Shown here: positions 35,713 to 48,704 of the stretch, piece after piece
How the letters are laid out: every line of letters starts with the position of its first letter
Position numbering within the stretch: position 1 is the stretch's first letter
Origin: Botryosphaeria dothidea
Taxonomy: Eukaryota > Ascomycota > Dothideomycetes > Botryosphaeriales > Botryosphaeriaceae
Assembly: GCA_011503125.2 (NCBI GenBank)
Contig: WWBZ02000008.1
Span: 868,001-932,000, forward strand
Reading direction: 5' to 3'
Length of the DNA: 64,000 nucleotides
Translations under genes and position numbers: made by a program
The notes under the pieces: model-generated
The model's input: the letters and a program-made list of their open reading frames with translations, nothing else
Databases searched by the model: none
Told to the model about the DNA's origin: nothing

Positions 35713-38700
35713 ATAGATAGATAGATAAATTTATTTCTTCCCGATATAGCTCCCTTACGGGTCCATGCGGGGCTGGCTATCTATAGTTATTTTACACGAG
35801 GGGGAAAACCTTTTCGCCTGGTAAAAACCCCTCCTCTCTCTCTAGGCATGCTATCCTATACTAGTTCTTATTTTTCCTTCTTACTAGTAGCGGCTGCTAT
35901 AGCAGCCCTACATTTACCTGCTAGACCTATCTCTTTAGTCCTTATCCTCGTAGTTGTCCGGGTCCTAGTAGTCCTGGTGGTCCTAGTTGTCCTCCTAGTT
36001 CCTCTTCCTAGTTATCTTCCTATATTAGTTCCCTTGCCAGGCTAAATTGCTTAAGCAGCCCTAGGCGTAAGAACTAGTCTGTTACTACTTTAATCCCCTT
36101 CTTTATTAAGAGGAGGAAGTAGTAGTCCGTGGTTCCTGCCCTTTAGAGCATCTATGCCCTACCCTATTAGAAGTAGGGGCAGAAGAGGAGGATATGCTTT
36201 GGGGTTTGTCTATGCCAGCCGCATGGACAGGCAGGACTAGGGTGCCCTGGCACCTTGCGCCTTAAGAGGAAGTCCTCTAGTCCAATATACTCTATACGTA
36301 GTAGGGTGGCGAGTGTGCTCTATGGCTTGGATAGTTCGCTGTGGATTTGTCTAATTTTTAGGTTCCACTATATGCTTTGGGCTACTAGCTTATCTTATCT
36401 TCCCTGGCTAGTAGACTTTATCTATCTCTCCTTCCACTTATTCCTATATGCTATGCGTAGCTTCGTTCGCTCCGGGAGACTCTGGTAGGTAGAGGGGTAG
36501 TAGTTGAGGAGTGAGTTTGCCTTTTTTCTAAGCAGGGTTCTTCTGGCAGGGCTAGTGGCGCCTCTAGTACTTAGAGTAGCCCGAGCTATTATACACCCAT
36601 CCAGATCTGAGAGGTCGGTGGCCCTGGGAGGTGGGAAGAACTGGTTGGTAAGGATTTCTGCCTTGGACTGGTTGTCGTAATGTAGTTGTTTATCTGCTCC
36701 CTGGAGGGGTGGGAACTAAGGTGGGGCTGGAGGTTCCAGTGCCCTTATTCTTGCCCACTTTGAGAGCTTCCAGAGTGTAGATGGGTCCGAAGTAATCTTA
36801 GCTACTATTCTGCGCCATGCTTTTGTTCTATCTCTTCTAATCTGCCTCTTCTTGCTATTAGTAATAGTTTAGTATACTACCTAGTCCTCCTCCCTCCCTA
36901 TGGCCGTCCACTTCCTTCTAGCTACTCTAGCCTAGTATACTAGGTCCGAACACTCCTTTGTCCATTGTATAGAGGCCTAGGGCGAGGGTCTCGCTACTAG
37001 GATAGTCTCCTAGATTATCCTTTAGATGGCCTCCTAGAGTAGTATAGTAAAGTAATCTAGGTCTACTTTAGTGTTAAGAGGGGCTGCTTTAAGGTGTTCG
37101 AGCTTTAATTAGAGCATATTATTAGTTCTCTTCTAGTCTACTTTCTTCTACTAGGGCCTTAGGGGGCGTAGTTCTACGGAGGTAGAAGAAAAATTAAGTA
37201 TAGTAAGGATAGGTAGGTGGTTAGAGGATAATTCGAGCTCCTAGCTAACTCTATAGCTAAGGATTCTCTTCTCTAGCTACCGTAATATAAAGATAAGGTC
37301 TAGAGTACTCTCGCTACTACTATCTCGTCTAGTAATAGTACCTCTTAGAAGGGCTAGATTAAGATTAGCTACGGTAGCTATCTTAATTAGGTTATCCGCT
37401 AGGGTATAGTATATTAGGAAGGTTATATCTCTCTAGATAGGATAGTAGAGGTTAAAGTCCCCTAGGAGAATATACTTTCTTAGTTTTCTAAGAACTTCCG
37501 GTAGAAGAGATAGGGTTTCTAGCGCTATACTAGTATAAGAGGCTAGCGGGGGATTATAGTAGTTATAGATATAGATTATATATATTCTAGTAATAAGGGA
37601 TAGTATAATAAGATCTAGTAAATAGACTATTGCTTACTAGAAGTCGGGGCTAATAGCCTTACTTATAAAGAAGTAGGTTCTTACTACTTTCTTCTAGAGA
37701 AAAACTATATAGTAGATAGAATATCTTACTATTATCTTAACCCTCGGGTTCCTCTAAGGTTCCTAGATAGCTAGGATATAGTAGATCTTTAGGTCTACTT
37801 CCTTAAAGAGCGGGAGTATTACCCTATTCTTACTCTTATAAACGTTATACTATATAATAGAGAGAGAGCCTATATCTAATATTAACTTCCTTCTATCTCT
37901 AGGTCCGGCTACGAGGGGGCTAGTAGTGTAGGCTATAAGGAGGGAGTTCCCGCGGGCTCCTCTAAGGCGTGTTATAAGCTATTAAGTCCGGTAAACCTTA
38001 TTTAGTTAGAAGGCGGAAGGCGGCTTAAGTCTCTTAGCCTACCTAGTCCCCTCTTAACCGGCTCCTCTTTTCTAATTCTCTTTCTTAGTCTAACGGTTAA
38101 CTAGTTAGTTTAAGGCTATATTTTAGTTATTAGGGGTTCTTTCCGGTGCCTTTCTAGTACTACTAAGCGGGCCTAGGCGGCCTTAGTATAGTAGGCTCTA
38201 CGTACTAGATAGAAGTTACTCTAGGCTATATACCTTTAAGAGTAGTTTACGTACTATATACTTTCCTTAGGGTAGTCCCTAGTATTATATACCTTACTAT
38301 ACTATTCGTACTTTTCCTTCTTTTTATAATAGTTAGTAATATATCCGTAGGCCTAGTACTTAAAATACTAGGTTACTATAAAGGCTACGTTATAGTACTA
38401 CGCTATATAGATAGTAAAGTTAATAATAAGCTTCTTATTAATAATTTAGTTAGCGGTTTTAGGGTTTATAGTACTAAGGATAATAGCCGAGTAAGTTTTC
38501 CTCTCTAGGAGCTTCCTCTTTAGCTAGACTAGCTTACTAATACGTAGTTCTAGATATAGAGATAGATTCTACTTCTAGATAGTTTAGATAGCTTAGGAGT
38601 CTATAGTATCGATTTCTTCTCGAGAAACGTTATATACTAATACTAAGTATAGCTGCTAGTTAGGCCTAACTTCTTTTTCTAGTCCTATAGTCTATTCCTA

Positions 38701-39445
38701 GTCCTAGAGAAGGGCTATTCTAATTACTTTATCCGGTATAAAGATTCTAACGTCTCTACTAGGGAGCTTCTTAGTAGTAAGTACTTTCTTATACGCCTAG
38801 CTTTTTTCTATCTAGATCTTTCTAATAATTACCTTATTTAAGAGCTTAGCTATTTCTTATCTATTTACTATCTTTAGAAAGTAGAGAGTAAGTTTAGTAG
38901 TAGCTAGGGGGATAGGAGGCTTCGGGGCTACTTAGGCTATAATTTATACCTAGCTACGAGTATTAGGTATAGATATAGAGGTAGTCTAGATACGGTTAAC
39001 TATCTTTTAGACCTATTAGATCTCTTTAAGAATATTCTTAAGGCCTAGCTTCTTAATAGCTATCTCCTAGTAGATAGTAATATAATCCTAGAAGATTATC
39101 TTAGTAATATCGAGAAAATTTTTTACCTAGCTAGAGAGGACTAAAGAAAGGCTAACGGATATTTATAGGGCTTAGAGGAGAGTATCTACTATTTTTAAGG
39201 CTCTCTTAACGTATTCTACGCTATACTAGGTACTCTATAGTTTCTTAGGGGTATATTAGGGCTAGATAGAGGTAGTTACTAGGGAAGGCTATTCGCCTCT
39301 TCCTATATTCTCTATATTAACTACTTCGCGGCTATAGTTATCTTAAGTACTATTTTAGAACTCGCGAAGTCTAGAAGAGTTCTTAGAGCCCTCTTTCGGC
39401 GCCGTAGCTTAGGGTCGATTTTTTAGTATAGTTATATTTTTTTTC
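35713..39445 (-). mobile_element. LINE C copy 1, internally deleted, partly spared by RIP
   Basis: 3,733 bp. Its 3' end with (TATC)n tail is at 35,713; its 5' end (GAAAAAAAATATAAC on the minus strand) is at 39,445. Compared with copy 2 it lacks about 1,415 bp (the segment 43,626-45,040 of copy 2) at position 36,589/36,590, which removes the reverse-transcriptase core. The 3' 1.4 kb keeps CpA/TpG. There the C-terminal zinc knuckle is still legible: CPCGWHRQTPKHILLFC on the minus strand, about 36,170-36,225. From about 37.1 kb onward it is fully RIP-mutated. The endonuclease motif GDFNL lies at about 37,450. Confidence 0.92.
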
Positions 39446-39460
39446 CCTAGTTAATAATAG

Positions 39461-42400
39461 TAGAGACTTTTTCTAGGTCTATTTTAATTCCGTTTATACT
39501 AATAATAAGGCCGAGGTACTTAACTAATCTAATATTAAATTCGTATTTATTAAGGTCGAGTTAGAGACTACGGTCCTTTAGTCGTTAGAGGACTTTATTA
39601 ATATTTTTAGCGTATTTATCCTTCTTTTTACTATAGATAAAGATATTATCTAGGTACGCTATATAAAACTTATCTAGGTATTCGAGTATAGAATTATTAA
39701 TATAGCTCTAAAAGGTGCCTAGCGTATTATAGAGCCTAAAGAGTATAACTAGATATTCGTACTAACTAAAGCGAGTATTAAAAGCGGTAAGGTACTTATA
39801 GCCTTCCTTAATTCGGATCCGGTTAAAAATATAGATAACGTCGAGTTTTATAAAGATCTTAGCCTTACTAAGCTAGATAAGGGTTTTATTAATATATAGA
39901 ATTAGATATCGGTTCTTCTTAGTAATAGCGTTTAGAACTCTATAGTTAATATAGACTCTAAGTTCTTCTCTTAGCTTTCTAATAATAAGTAGAGGTACGA
40001 TATAGTCCGAAGAGCTAGGGCGAATAAACCCTTTTCCGAGATATTCGTTAATATATTTCTTAACCGCTTCGTTTTCTTATTAAGATATTAGACGGTAGCT
40101 TTTTATATAAGAAGGTTTATAGTTAGATTTAAGCTTAATTTTATAGTCTTCTTTCTAGTAAGGAGGGAGTATATCCGCTTTTATCTTATCCTAGAGTTCT
40201 TTAATCTAATAGTATTCCTTCGATAGCCGGGCAAGGCGTTCTTCTCGTCTATATATTTTCTTTCTATTTATAAACTTCTAAAAGTCGTCTTCTCTAGTTA
40301 TAGCTACGCTAGTATTTATAGTAGATTCCGTAGGCGTATAGTAGTATTCTTTATATCTAGAAAGTAATACTAAGTAGAAGAGTATAGATATAGAATATAG
40401 TTAAATATCTAGTTAGGATTTCTCTATCTTCTATTTAGATCGGTATCTAATAGTATATTCGGTATAAGGTTTTATAGTAAGGTAGCTAGCTTTAAAGTAC
40501 TAAGGCTTATAAAACTTAACTAACCGCTTATCCTAGTTAATATACGGGTTATAAGTACGTAACTATTCGTCTCTAAGAATTAGTAGATAGTCTTCTAGGT
40601 TAGTAATATAGTAGAGAAGTTATTCTTTATAAGAACTAATATTAATATTAACTAGAGAGGTATAGATAATATATTAAGAGAATATTCTATCTCCTAAAGT
40701 TATAGTAATCCGTTTAATAAGAGAGATCTTTATTATCTTATATACGTAAATAAAGGAGGTATTAATAAGCTTAGCTTAGCTTCTATTATCGATAAGAGAA
40801 CGTATATTACTACTAGCTACTATAGTATATATAATAAGATAGGTTTCCTTAATTTTATACGCGCGATTATCTACTACGAAGTTTAATACCTTTATCTCTT
40901 TCTAACTACGACTAGCTAGCTACTCGCCTAGCTCCTTCTACTTATATAGTTCTAGAAGGCGACTTACTTCTAAGACTAGAAGTTTTCCGACTCGCTATTA
41001 GAGTCGAGTTTCTTAATACTCTAAATATACGTAAATCTAGCGCGGTTATTATTAGAATAGTAGATATTAGATATAAAGTAGTCTAAGCCTCTATAGCTAC
41101 GATAGCGTCTCTATCTCGTTATTACGAGGCGTTCCTCGTTTAATAGCTTTAAGGGTTTTAGCTTAGACTTATACTATAGTTTAACTTAGTCTCTTAGTTT
41201 AGTAGTAGTAGGTATACGGCCCTATTAGCTATCTTAGTTTATATTACCGCTTTTAGTTCTATTCTAGCGGCTAAGGTTACCTTAAGTAGGTTTCTAGTTA
41301 TAGATAGGCTTAGTATAATCTCTTTTAAGATTATTACTATTATTTATTCTTTTATTAAAACGAATATTTATAGACTTAATCTCTTAACGATAATATTCGG
41401 CCTTATAGAGAGTTTTAAGTAGCTATTCGAGAGAGGTAAAAGTAAGAGTAGCTACTAAGAGGGCTAAGCTAATAGAAATACTATTCTATATTTTATCGAT
41501 CTTCTCTTCTTTAGTAGGATTAGTAAGAAACTAGAGTATATATAGGCGGGCGTAGTAGGAGTCTACCGTCTCTTTCTTACTTTATCTAATAAGAATAAGG
41601 TTATTAGTAGCTTTTTTCTTTACGATATCTATTCTATATATCTTTTCTAGCTTTTCTAAGAAATCTAGGACTATTTAGTAGCTACTAATATACGGGCGTA
41701 TTATAGTAGTAATTAAATTAGTAAGGCGAGAGTAGATATAGCGAATTATTAGCTTCTAATTTTCTTTAAAGAAGTCCTCTTCGACTTTAAGCTTAAAGAC
41801 TATATTATTCTTAAAGTTAACGAAAGTATAGATATTAGTAGAGATAAGCTTATTAATATCTTCTATAAGTATCTTACGTAAGCTCTAATAAGAGAGGGTT
41901 CGCTATAAGATAATAGTTCTCTTTCTTAGTTAACGTTTCTAGTTAAGGCTATAAATATTAGTATTAGAAAGGGTATCTTCGTAATAGTTAGTAATATTCT
42001 TAGTTAAAAGATTATTTTCTTAGATAAGCCGGCTAATCTTATCGTTACTTTCCTTAATAACTCTATTAGATCTAGCGATTATCTTCTTATAGATCTATTT
42101 AAGTTTCTTATACTTATTCTAAAGAGAGACGTAGGCTATATACTCTTTACTAGTAGCTATTTAAGTAACTTAGAGGACGTAATAGAACTTAGTACGCTAG
42201 TTTACTATTACTATAGTATACTAGTTATAGAAGATATATTCGTTAGGCTAGCGAATAGAGTCGAGTCCGTAGTTACTTAGTATTCCGGGGTTAATAGTAA
42301 GGTTAAGATCCGTAGCTAATAAATATATAAGTTCTTCGAGTTCTAGATTTCTACGTAAGATAGTACGACGTAAGATAGAACTAGTAGCTTAACTTTACTA

Positions 42401-42747
42401 GTCTAAGGTATTAGGAAAGCCCTAAAATAAAATAATACTACTTATAAACTCGTTAAGGTTCTAGCTAGGTCCCCTAACTATATTACTAAATAATTCTTTT
42501 TTATTATCGCTTAGGTAAATAGAGGTAGTACTAGCGATACTACTAGTACGGCTACGACTATAGCTTACGAAGAATAGGCTTTATTACGCTATAATCTTCG
42601 CTAATTATTCTAGTTTTTTAGAGTAGTTTAACTCGTATTACGGGTAAAAACTTTAAAGAGATTAGTACGGGGTTAACGAGGATCTTTATATCTTATTTAA
42701 GAAGATAGATTTCCTATAATTATACTATTATTTCTCTAATAGTATAG
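39461..42747 (-). mobile_element. Ty3/gypsy chromovirus, gag-protease-RT part
   Basis: The minus-strand reverse-transcriptase box reads YIAYLDNIFIYSK (39,625-39,665), where YLDDILIYS is usual; GAT-GAT became GAT-AAT by a TpG-to-TpA change. Upstream (40.3-42.7 kb) lie the protease and gag regions, too mutated for residue-level calls. It joins 35,697 on the left and 48,532 on the right once the two LINE C insertions are removed. The rebuilt element is about 6.4 kb. Confidence 0.88.
42733..42747. repeat. Target-site duplication of LINE C copy 2
   Basis: TCTCTAATAGTATAG at 42,733-42,747 is repeated exactly at 48,517-48,531, outside the SINE that later landed in the LINE C 5' end. Confidence 0.93.
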
Positions 42748-45700
42748 ATAGATAGATAGATAAATTTATTTCTTCCCGATATAGTTCCCTTACGGGTCTA
42801 TACGGGGCTAGCTATCTATAGTTATTTTATACGAGGGGGAAAATCTTTTCGCCTAGTAAAAACCTCTTCTCTCTCTCTAGGCATACTATCCTATACTAGT
42901 TCTTATTTTTTCTTCTTACTAGTAGCGGCTACTATAGTAGCCCTATATTTACCTACTAGACCTATCTCTTTAGTTCTTATTCTCGTAGTTATCCGGGTTC
43001 TAGTAGTCCTAGTAGTCCTAGTTATTCTCCTAGTTCCTCTTCCTAGTTATCTTCCTATATTAGTTTTCTTACTAGGCTAAATTACTTAAGTAGCCCTAGG
43101 CGTAAAAACTAGTCTATTACTACTTTAATCCCCTTCTTTATTAAGAGAAGGAAGTAGTAGTCCGTAGTCTCTACCCTTTAGAGTATCTATATTCTATTCT
43201 ATTAGAAGTAGGGGTAGAAGAAGAGAATATACTTTAGGATTTATCTATACTAGCCGTATAGATAGGTAGAACTAGAATATTCTAGTACCTTACGCCTTAA
43301 GAGGAAGTCCTTTAGTCTAATATACTCTATACGTAGTAGAGTAGCGAGTATACTCTATAGCTTAGATAGTTCGCTATAGATTTATCTAATTTTTAGGTTC
43401 TACTATATACTTTAGGCTACTAGCTTATCTTATCTTCTCTAGCTAGTAGACTTTATCTATCTCTCCTTCTACTTATTTCTATATACTATACGTAGCTTTA
43501 TTCGCTCCGGGAGACTCTAGTAGGTAGAAGAATAGTAGTTAAGAAGTAAGTTTACCTTTTTTCTAAGTAGGGTTCTTCTAGTAGGACTAGTAGCGCCTCT
43601 AGTACTTAGAATAGCCTAAGCTATCTATTTAATACTCTAGTAAGTTTTCTCTACTACTATCGCGACTAGGCTATCTCTAGCTCTAATAGCCTAGGCTAGT
43701 ACTAGTTCGTCTAGGTATAGTAAGAGTAGGAGAATTCCTATCTTATACTCTAAGATTTATATACTAGTTAACTTATACGCCCCTAAGATAGTACGTAGGT
43801 ACTAGTTTTAGATCTTCTTTAGTAGCTAGATAGTTATTTTTCTCTACTCTAGGATTCTCTTTAGGGTATACTATATCCTATAGCCGTAGATAAGAACTAG
43901 CCTTACTACGGCCGTATAGATATAACGGGCTTTAGTAAATAAGGCTCTCTAGGTAGACGCCGCGAGTCTAGAGAGAGATATATACTATTTAATTACCTTA
44001 GCTCTTATTTCTCTAATATAGAGTTTCTATCTAAGCTTATTATCTACGTAGACTTCTAGAATCTTAATTATAGGCTCTAGGTATCTAGTAAATCTAGGGA
44101 TACGGATCCCTACTACTATATTAAATCTCCTTAGTTTTCTTATAAAATAAATAAGGTAATACTTATCGGGCGAGAAAGCTAACCCGTAGGTAGCTATCTA
44201 GTGCTCGTAAATTTAATATACTCCCTCTAGTATCCTATAGTTCTATTCTATAGATCTACTAAAGGTTAGAATATTAGTATTATCGACGAATCTAAGGGGG
44301 AAGGTATTACTCCTACGTAGCTATATAAATAGATTAGAAGTAAAGAATAGGTAGAGTATTAGCGATAGTAAGGATTTCTAGGAAATCCCGGTTAAGGTCT
44401 AGATTAGTAGACTAGTAAAGTCTCCGAAGAATAGCTAAGTAGTACGGTTCTATAGAAAGGATCGGGTAAATCTTTCTATCTATTCTAGAAGTTTTACTAT
44501 TCTTATATTATAGAGAAGCCTTCTATAAGATACGTAGTTATATACTTCTAAGATATCTAGGCTAAGGACTAAAGCTACTAGCCCTAGGTCTTATATCTAG
44601 ATAGTATAGATCTATTCTATAAGTAGGTTAAGAGCTACTACTACGGATCTATTTCTTCTAGCTCCTATCTATATATTAGAAAGTAGGCCGTATACTTTAG
44701 TAGCCTAGGAGATTCTATCTACTATAATCCTCTTAAGTAGCTTTTCTAGCGTATTAAATAAAGTAATCGGCCTAAATAACTTAGCTTTAGTATAGTCGTC
44801 CCTCTATAGTTTTCTAAGAACTACGATAATAGAGCTTTTAAACTACCTAAGGTAGTATTTAAGTGCGAGGTATCTCTAGAAGAGCCTAGTAAGGGGTCTT
44901 CTTAATATCTTAGCGTATTACTTTAGAAATCTATTAGTAATCTTATCTAGGCCTAATACCTTATTTAGGGGAAGCTTCTTAATAGTATAGAGGACCTACT
45001 CTTTAGTAAGGTCTTAGGAAATCTCTACTAGTACTAAGTATATATACCTATCTAGATCTAAGAGGTCGGTAGTCCTAGAAGGTAGAAAGAACTAGTTAGT
45101 AAGAATTTCTATCTTAGACTAGTTATCGTAATATAATTATTTATCTACTCTCTAGAGGGGTAGGAACTAAGATAAAGCTAGAGGTTCTAGTACCCTTATT
45201 CTTACCTACTTTAAGAGCTTCTAGAGTATAGATAGGTCCGAAGTAATCTTAGCTACTATTCTACGCTATACTTTTATTCTATCTCTTCTAATCTACCTCT
45301 TCTTACTATTAGTAATAGTTTAGTATACTATCTAGTCCTCCTCCCTCCTTATAACCGTCTACTTTCTTCTAGCTACTCTAGCCTAGTATACTAGGTCCGA
45401 ATACTTCTTTATCTATTATATAGAGGCCTAGGGCGAGGGTCTCGCTACTAGAATAGTCTTCTAGATTATCCTTTAGATAGCCTTCTAAAGTAGTATAGTA
45501 AAGTAATCTAGATCTACTTTAGTATTAAGAGGGGCTACTTTAAGGTATTCGAGCTTTAATTAGAGTATATTATTAGTTCTCTTCTAGTCTACTTTTTTCT
45601 ACTAGGGTCTTAGGAGGCGTAGTTCTACGGAAGTAGAAAAAAAATTAAGTATAGTAAGGATAGGTAGGTAGTTAGAGGATAATTCGAGCTTCTAGCTAAC

Positions 45701-47896
45701 TCTATAGCTAAGAATTCTCTTCTCTAGCTACCGTAATATAAAGATAAGGTCTAGAGTACTCTTGCTACTACTATCTCGTCTAGTAATAGTACCTCTTAGA
45801 AGAGCTAGATTAAGATTAGCTATAATAGCTATCTTAATTAGGTTATCCGCTAGAATATAATATATTAGAGAGGTTATACCTCTCTAGATAGAATAGTAGA
45901 GGTTAAAGTCCCCTAGGAGAATATACTTTCTTAGTTTTCTAAGAACTTCCGGTAGAAGAGATAGAGTTTCTAGCGCTATACTAGTATAAGAGGCTAGCGG
46001 GGGATTATAGTAGTTATAGATATAGATTATATATATTTTAGTAATAAGGGATAGTATAATAAGATCTAGTAAATAGACTATTACTTACTAGAAGTCGGGG
46101 CTAATAGCCTTACTTATAAAGAAGTAGGTTCTTACTACTTTCTTCTAGAGAAAAACTATATAGTAGATAGAATATCTTACTATTATCTTAACCCTCGGGT
46201 TCTTCTAAGGTTCCTAGATAGCTAGGATATAGTAGATCTTTAGGTCTACTTCCTTAAAGAGCGGAAGTATTACCCTATTCTTACTCTTATAGACGTTATA
46301 CTATATAATAGAGAGAGAGCCTATATCTAATATTAACTTCCTTCTATCTCTAGGTCCGGCTACGAGGGGGCTAGTAGTATAGGCTATAAGGAGAGAGTTC
46401 CCGCGGGCTCCTCTAAGGCGTATTATAAGCTATTAAGTCCGGTAAACCTTATTTAGTTAGGAGGCGGAGGGCGGCTTAAGTCTCTTAGCCTGCCTAGTCC
46501 CCTCTTAACCGGCTCCTTCTCTCTAATTCTCTTTCTTAGTCTAACGGTTAACTAGTTAGTTTAAGGCTATATTTTAGTTATTAGGAGTTCTTCTCGGTAT
46601 CTTTCTAGTACTACTAGGCGGGCCTAAGCGGCCTTAGTATAGTAGGCTCTACGTACTAGATAGAAGTTACTCTAGGCTATATATCTTTAAGAGTAGTTTA
46701 CGTACTATATACTTTCCTTAGGGTAGTTTCTAGTATTATATACCTTACTATACTATCCGTACTTTTTCTTCTTTTTATAATAGTTAGTAATATATCCGTA
46801 GGCCTAGTACTTAAAATACTAGGTTACTATAAAGGCTACGTTATAGTACTAAGCTATATAGATAGTAAAGTTAATAATAAGCCCCTTATTAATAATCTAG
46901 TTAGCGGTTTTAGGGTTTATAGTACTAAGGATAATAGCCGAGTAAGTTTTCCTCTCTAGGAGCTTCCTCTTTAGCTAGGCTAGCTTACTAATACGTAGTT
47001 CTAGGTATAGAGATAGGTTCTACTCCTAGATAGTTTAGATAGCTTAGGGGTCTATAGTATCGATTTCTTCTCGAGGGACGTTATATACTAGTACTAAGTA
47101 TAGCTACTAGTTAGGCCTAACTTCTTTTCCTAGTTCTATAGTCTATTTCTAGTCTTAGAGAAGGGCTATTCTAGTTACTTTATCTAATATAAAGATTCTA
47201 ACGTCTCTACTAGGGAGCTTCTTAGTAGTAAGTACTTTTTTATACGCCTAGCTTTTTTCTACCTAGATCTTTCTAATAATTACCTTATTTAAGAGCTTAG
47301 CTATTTCTTATCTATTTACTATCTCTAGGAAGTAGAGAGTAAGTTTAGTAGTAGCTAGGGGGGTAGGGAGCTTCGGGGCTACTTAGGCTATAATTTATAT
47401 CTAGCTACGAGTATTAGATATAGATATAGAGGTAGCCTAGATACGGTTAACTATCTTTTAAATCTATTAGACCTCTTTAAGAATATTCTTAAGGCCTAGC
47501 TTCTTAGTAGCTACCTTCTAGTAGATAGTAATATAATCCTAGAAGATTATCTTAGTAATATTGAGAAAATTTTTTACCTAGCTAGAGAGGACTAAAGGGA
47601 GGCTAGCGGATATTTATAGGGCTTAGAGGAGGGTATCTACTATTTTTAAGGCTCTCTTAACGTATTCTACGCTATACTAGATACTCTACGGTTTCTTAGA
47701 GGTATATTAGGGCTAGATAGAGGTAGTTACTAGGGGAGGCTATTCGCCTCTTCCTATATTCTCTATATTAACTACTTCGCGGCTATAGTTATCTTAAGTA
47801 CTATTTTAGAACTCGCGAAGTCTAGAAGAGTTCCTAGGGCTCTCTCCCGGCGCTATAGCTTAGGGTCGATTTTTTAGTATAGTTATATTTTTTTTC
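42748..47896 (-). mobile_element. LINE C copy 2, full length, heavily RIP-mutated
   Basis: 5,149 bp, minus strand, with the 3' end and (TATC)n tail at 42,748. ORF1 (about 46.5-47.8 kb) has a gag-like knuckle now reading FKY-AYGYITNYYK (about 46,770-46,830), where Cys and His have become Tyr. ORF2 has endonuclease KYILLGDFNLYYSI (about 45,893-45,930) and reverse transcriptase PLRFVDNTNIL (about 44,270-44,305; FVDD became FVDN). Its C-terminal knuckle (about 43,200-43,260) has lost its Cys/His, unlike copy 1. The FVDDTN-type box separates it from LINE A and B, which have YIDD. Confidence 0.92.
47884..47896. repeat. Target-site duplication of SINE copy 2 (poly-T type)
   Basis: TATATTTTTTTTC at 47,884-47,896 recurs at 48,504-48,516. 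The first three bases could be shared with the SINE tail, so the certain duplication is 10 bp. The left copy is the normal 5' terminus of LINE C, as in copy 1 (39,436-39,445). Confidence 0.75.
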
Positions 47897-48506
47897 GGCG
47901 GGGTAGTATACTAGTAGGATATACTTCTACGGTAACCTAGCCTTTCTAGGGTAGTATAGATTCTAAGTTCGAATCTTAGACCGCTTACCTACTCGTAGTA
48001 TATACGTTCTACGTTAAAAGTATACGTATCCGCGTTCTCTCTAGCGGTAATAAGGGGGAAAATCTATAGGTAGTTAGGGTGGGCCATAAGTAGTATGTAC
48101 GTCCCACTATAAAAGTATACGTACCCGCGTTCTCTCTAGCGGTAATAAGGGGGAGAAGGGCTAGCTAGGCGCTTCTAAAAATAAATTTTAAGAGCGCTTT
48201 ACTAGCGCTTATAAATAGATAAGCCGGGACTTCTTACGGCTTAGTCTTAAGATTTATAGTTACCTCTCTCTATAGTTCCTCCCTCTTAGCTACTCTTTCT
48301 ACTTTAGATACCGCTACCGGTATATAGAAAAACTATACTAAATAGAGTATCTACGGATACTACTATTATAGATAGAGAAGGTTTTTACCCGGGCTATCCT
48401 AAGAAAGTAGCTACGGTTTTCCCTTCTATATATCCTTATAGATAGCTATAGCTATATAAACCCTTCGGGAAGCTAAATTAGCTTAAAATTAAATTTATCT
48501 ATCTAT
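47897..48506 (+). mobile_element. SINE copy 2: tRNA-like head, tandem-repeat body, LINE C-like tail
   Basis: About 610 bp. The head (about 47,897-47,985) contains GTTCGAATC at 47,967-47,975, a match to the RNA polymerase III B box. It sits in a perfect T-arm: CTAAG/CTTAG stem of 5 bp with a 7-nt TTCGAAT loop (47,963-47,979). A TAGTATACTAGTAGG segment stands at the A-box position, and ACCGC after the T-arm can partly pair with the 5' GCGGGGT. The body carries two units of about 105 bp, and the 3' end AAATTTATCTATCTAT matches LINE C. No protein frame is visible. It is non-autonomous by inference. It is related to 27,950-28,417 plus 32,628-32,775. Confidence 0.75.
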
Positions 48507-48531
48507 ATTTTTTTTCTCTCTAATAGTATAG

Positions 48532-48704
48532 GTTTCTTTAATATTTCTAGGTTACTTATCGTAGAGTATCGGTATTATTAAGTTCTAGTTATAGGTTATT
48601 AGTATTATCGGGTTCTAGTTATAGGTTATCGAGTTTAGGTTCTAGTTAATAGTACGGGTATCGGGTTATCGAGTTTAGGTTCCTTATTAATAGTATATAG
48701 ATTA
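48532..48704 (-). mobile_element. Gypsy 5' leader with short tandem repeats
   Basis: It lies between the LINE C insertion and the 5' LTR. It contains repeated 'gttctagttataggttat' and 'cgagtttaggtt' units. The primer-binding site should be at 48,695-48,704 next to the LTR but is unreadable after mutation. Confidence 0.7.

Noticed and set aside
35848..36488. Two plus-strand open frames (35,848-36,045 and 36,255-36,488)
   Set aside because: They are antisense to the RIP-spared 3' end of LINE C copy 1 and are open only because ATG survives there.
42748..48516. LINE C copy 2 and the adjacent 0.6-kb segment as one chimeric or twin-primed insertion
   Set aside because: A second, inner duplication (TATATTTTTTTTC at 47,884 and 48,504) and the separate copy of the 0.6-kb unit at 27,950 show that the SINE inserted later into the LINE C end.
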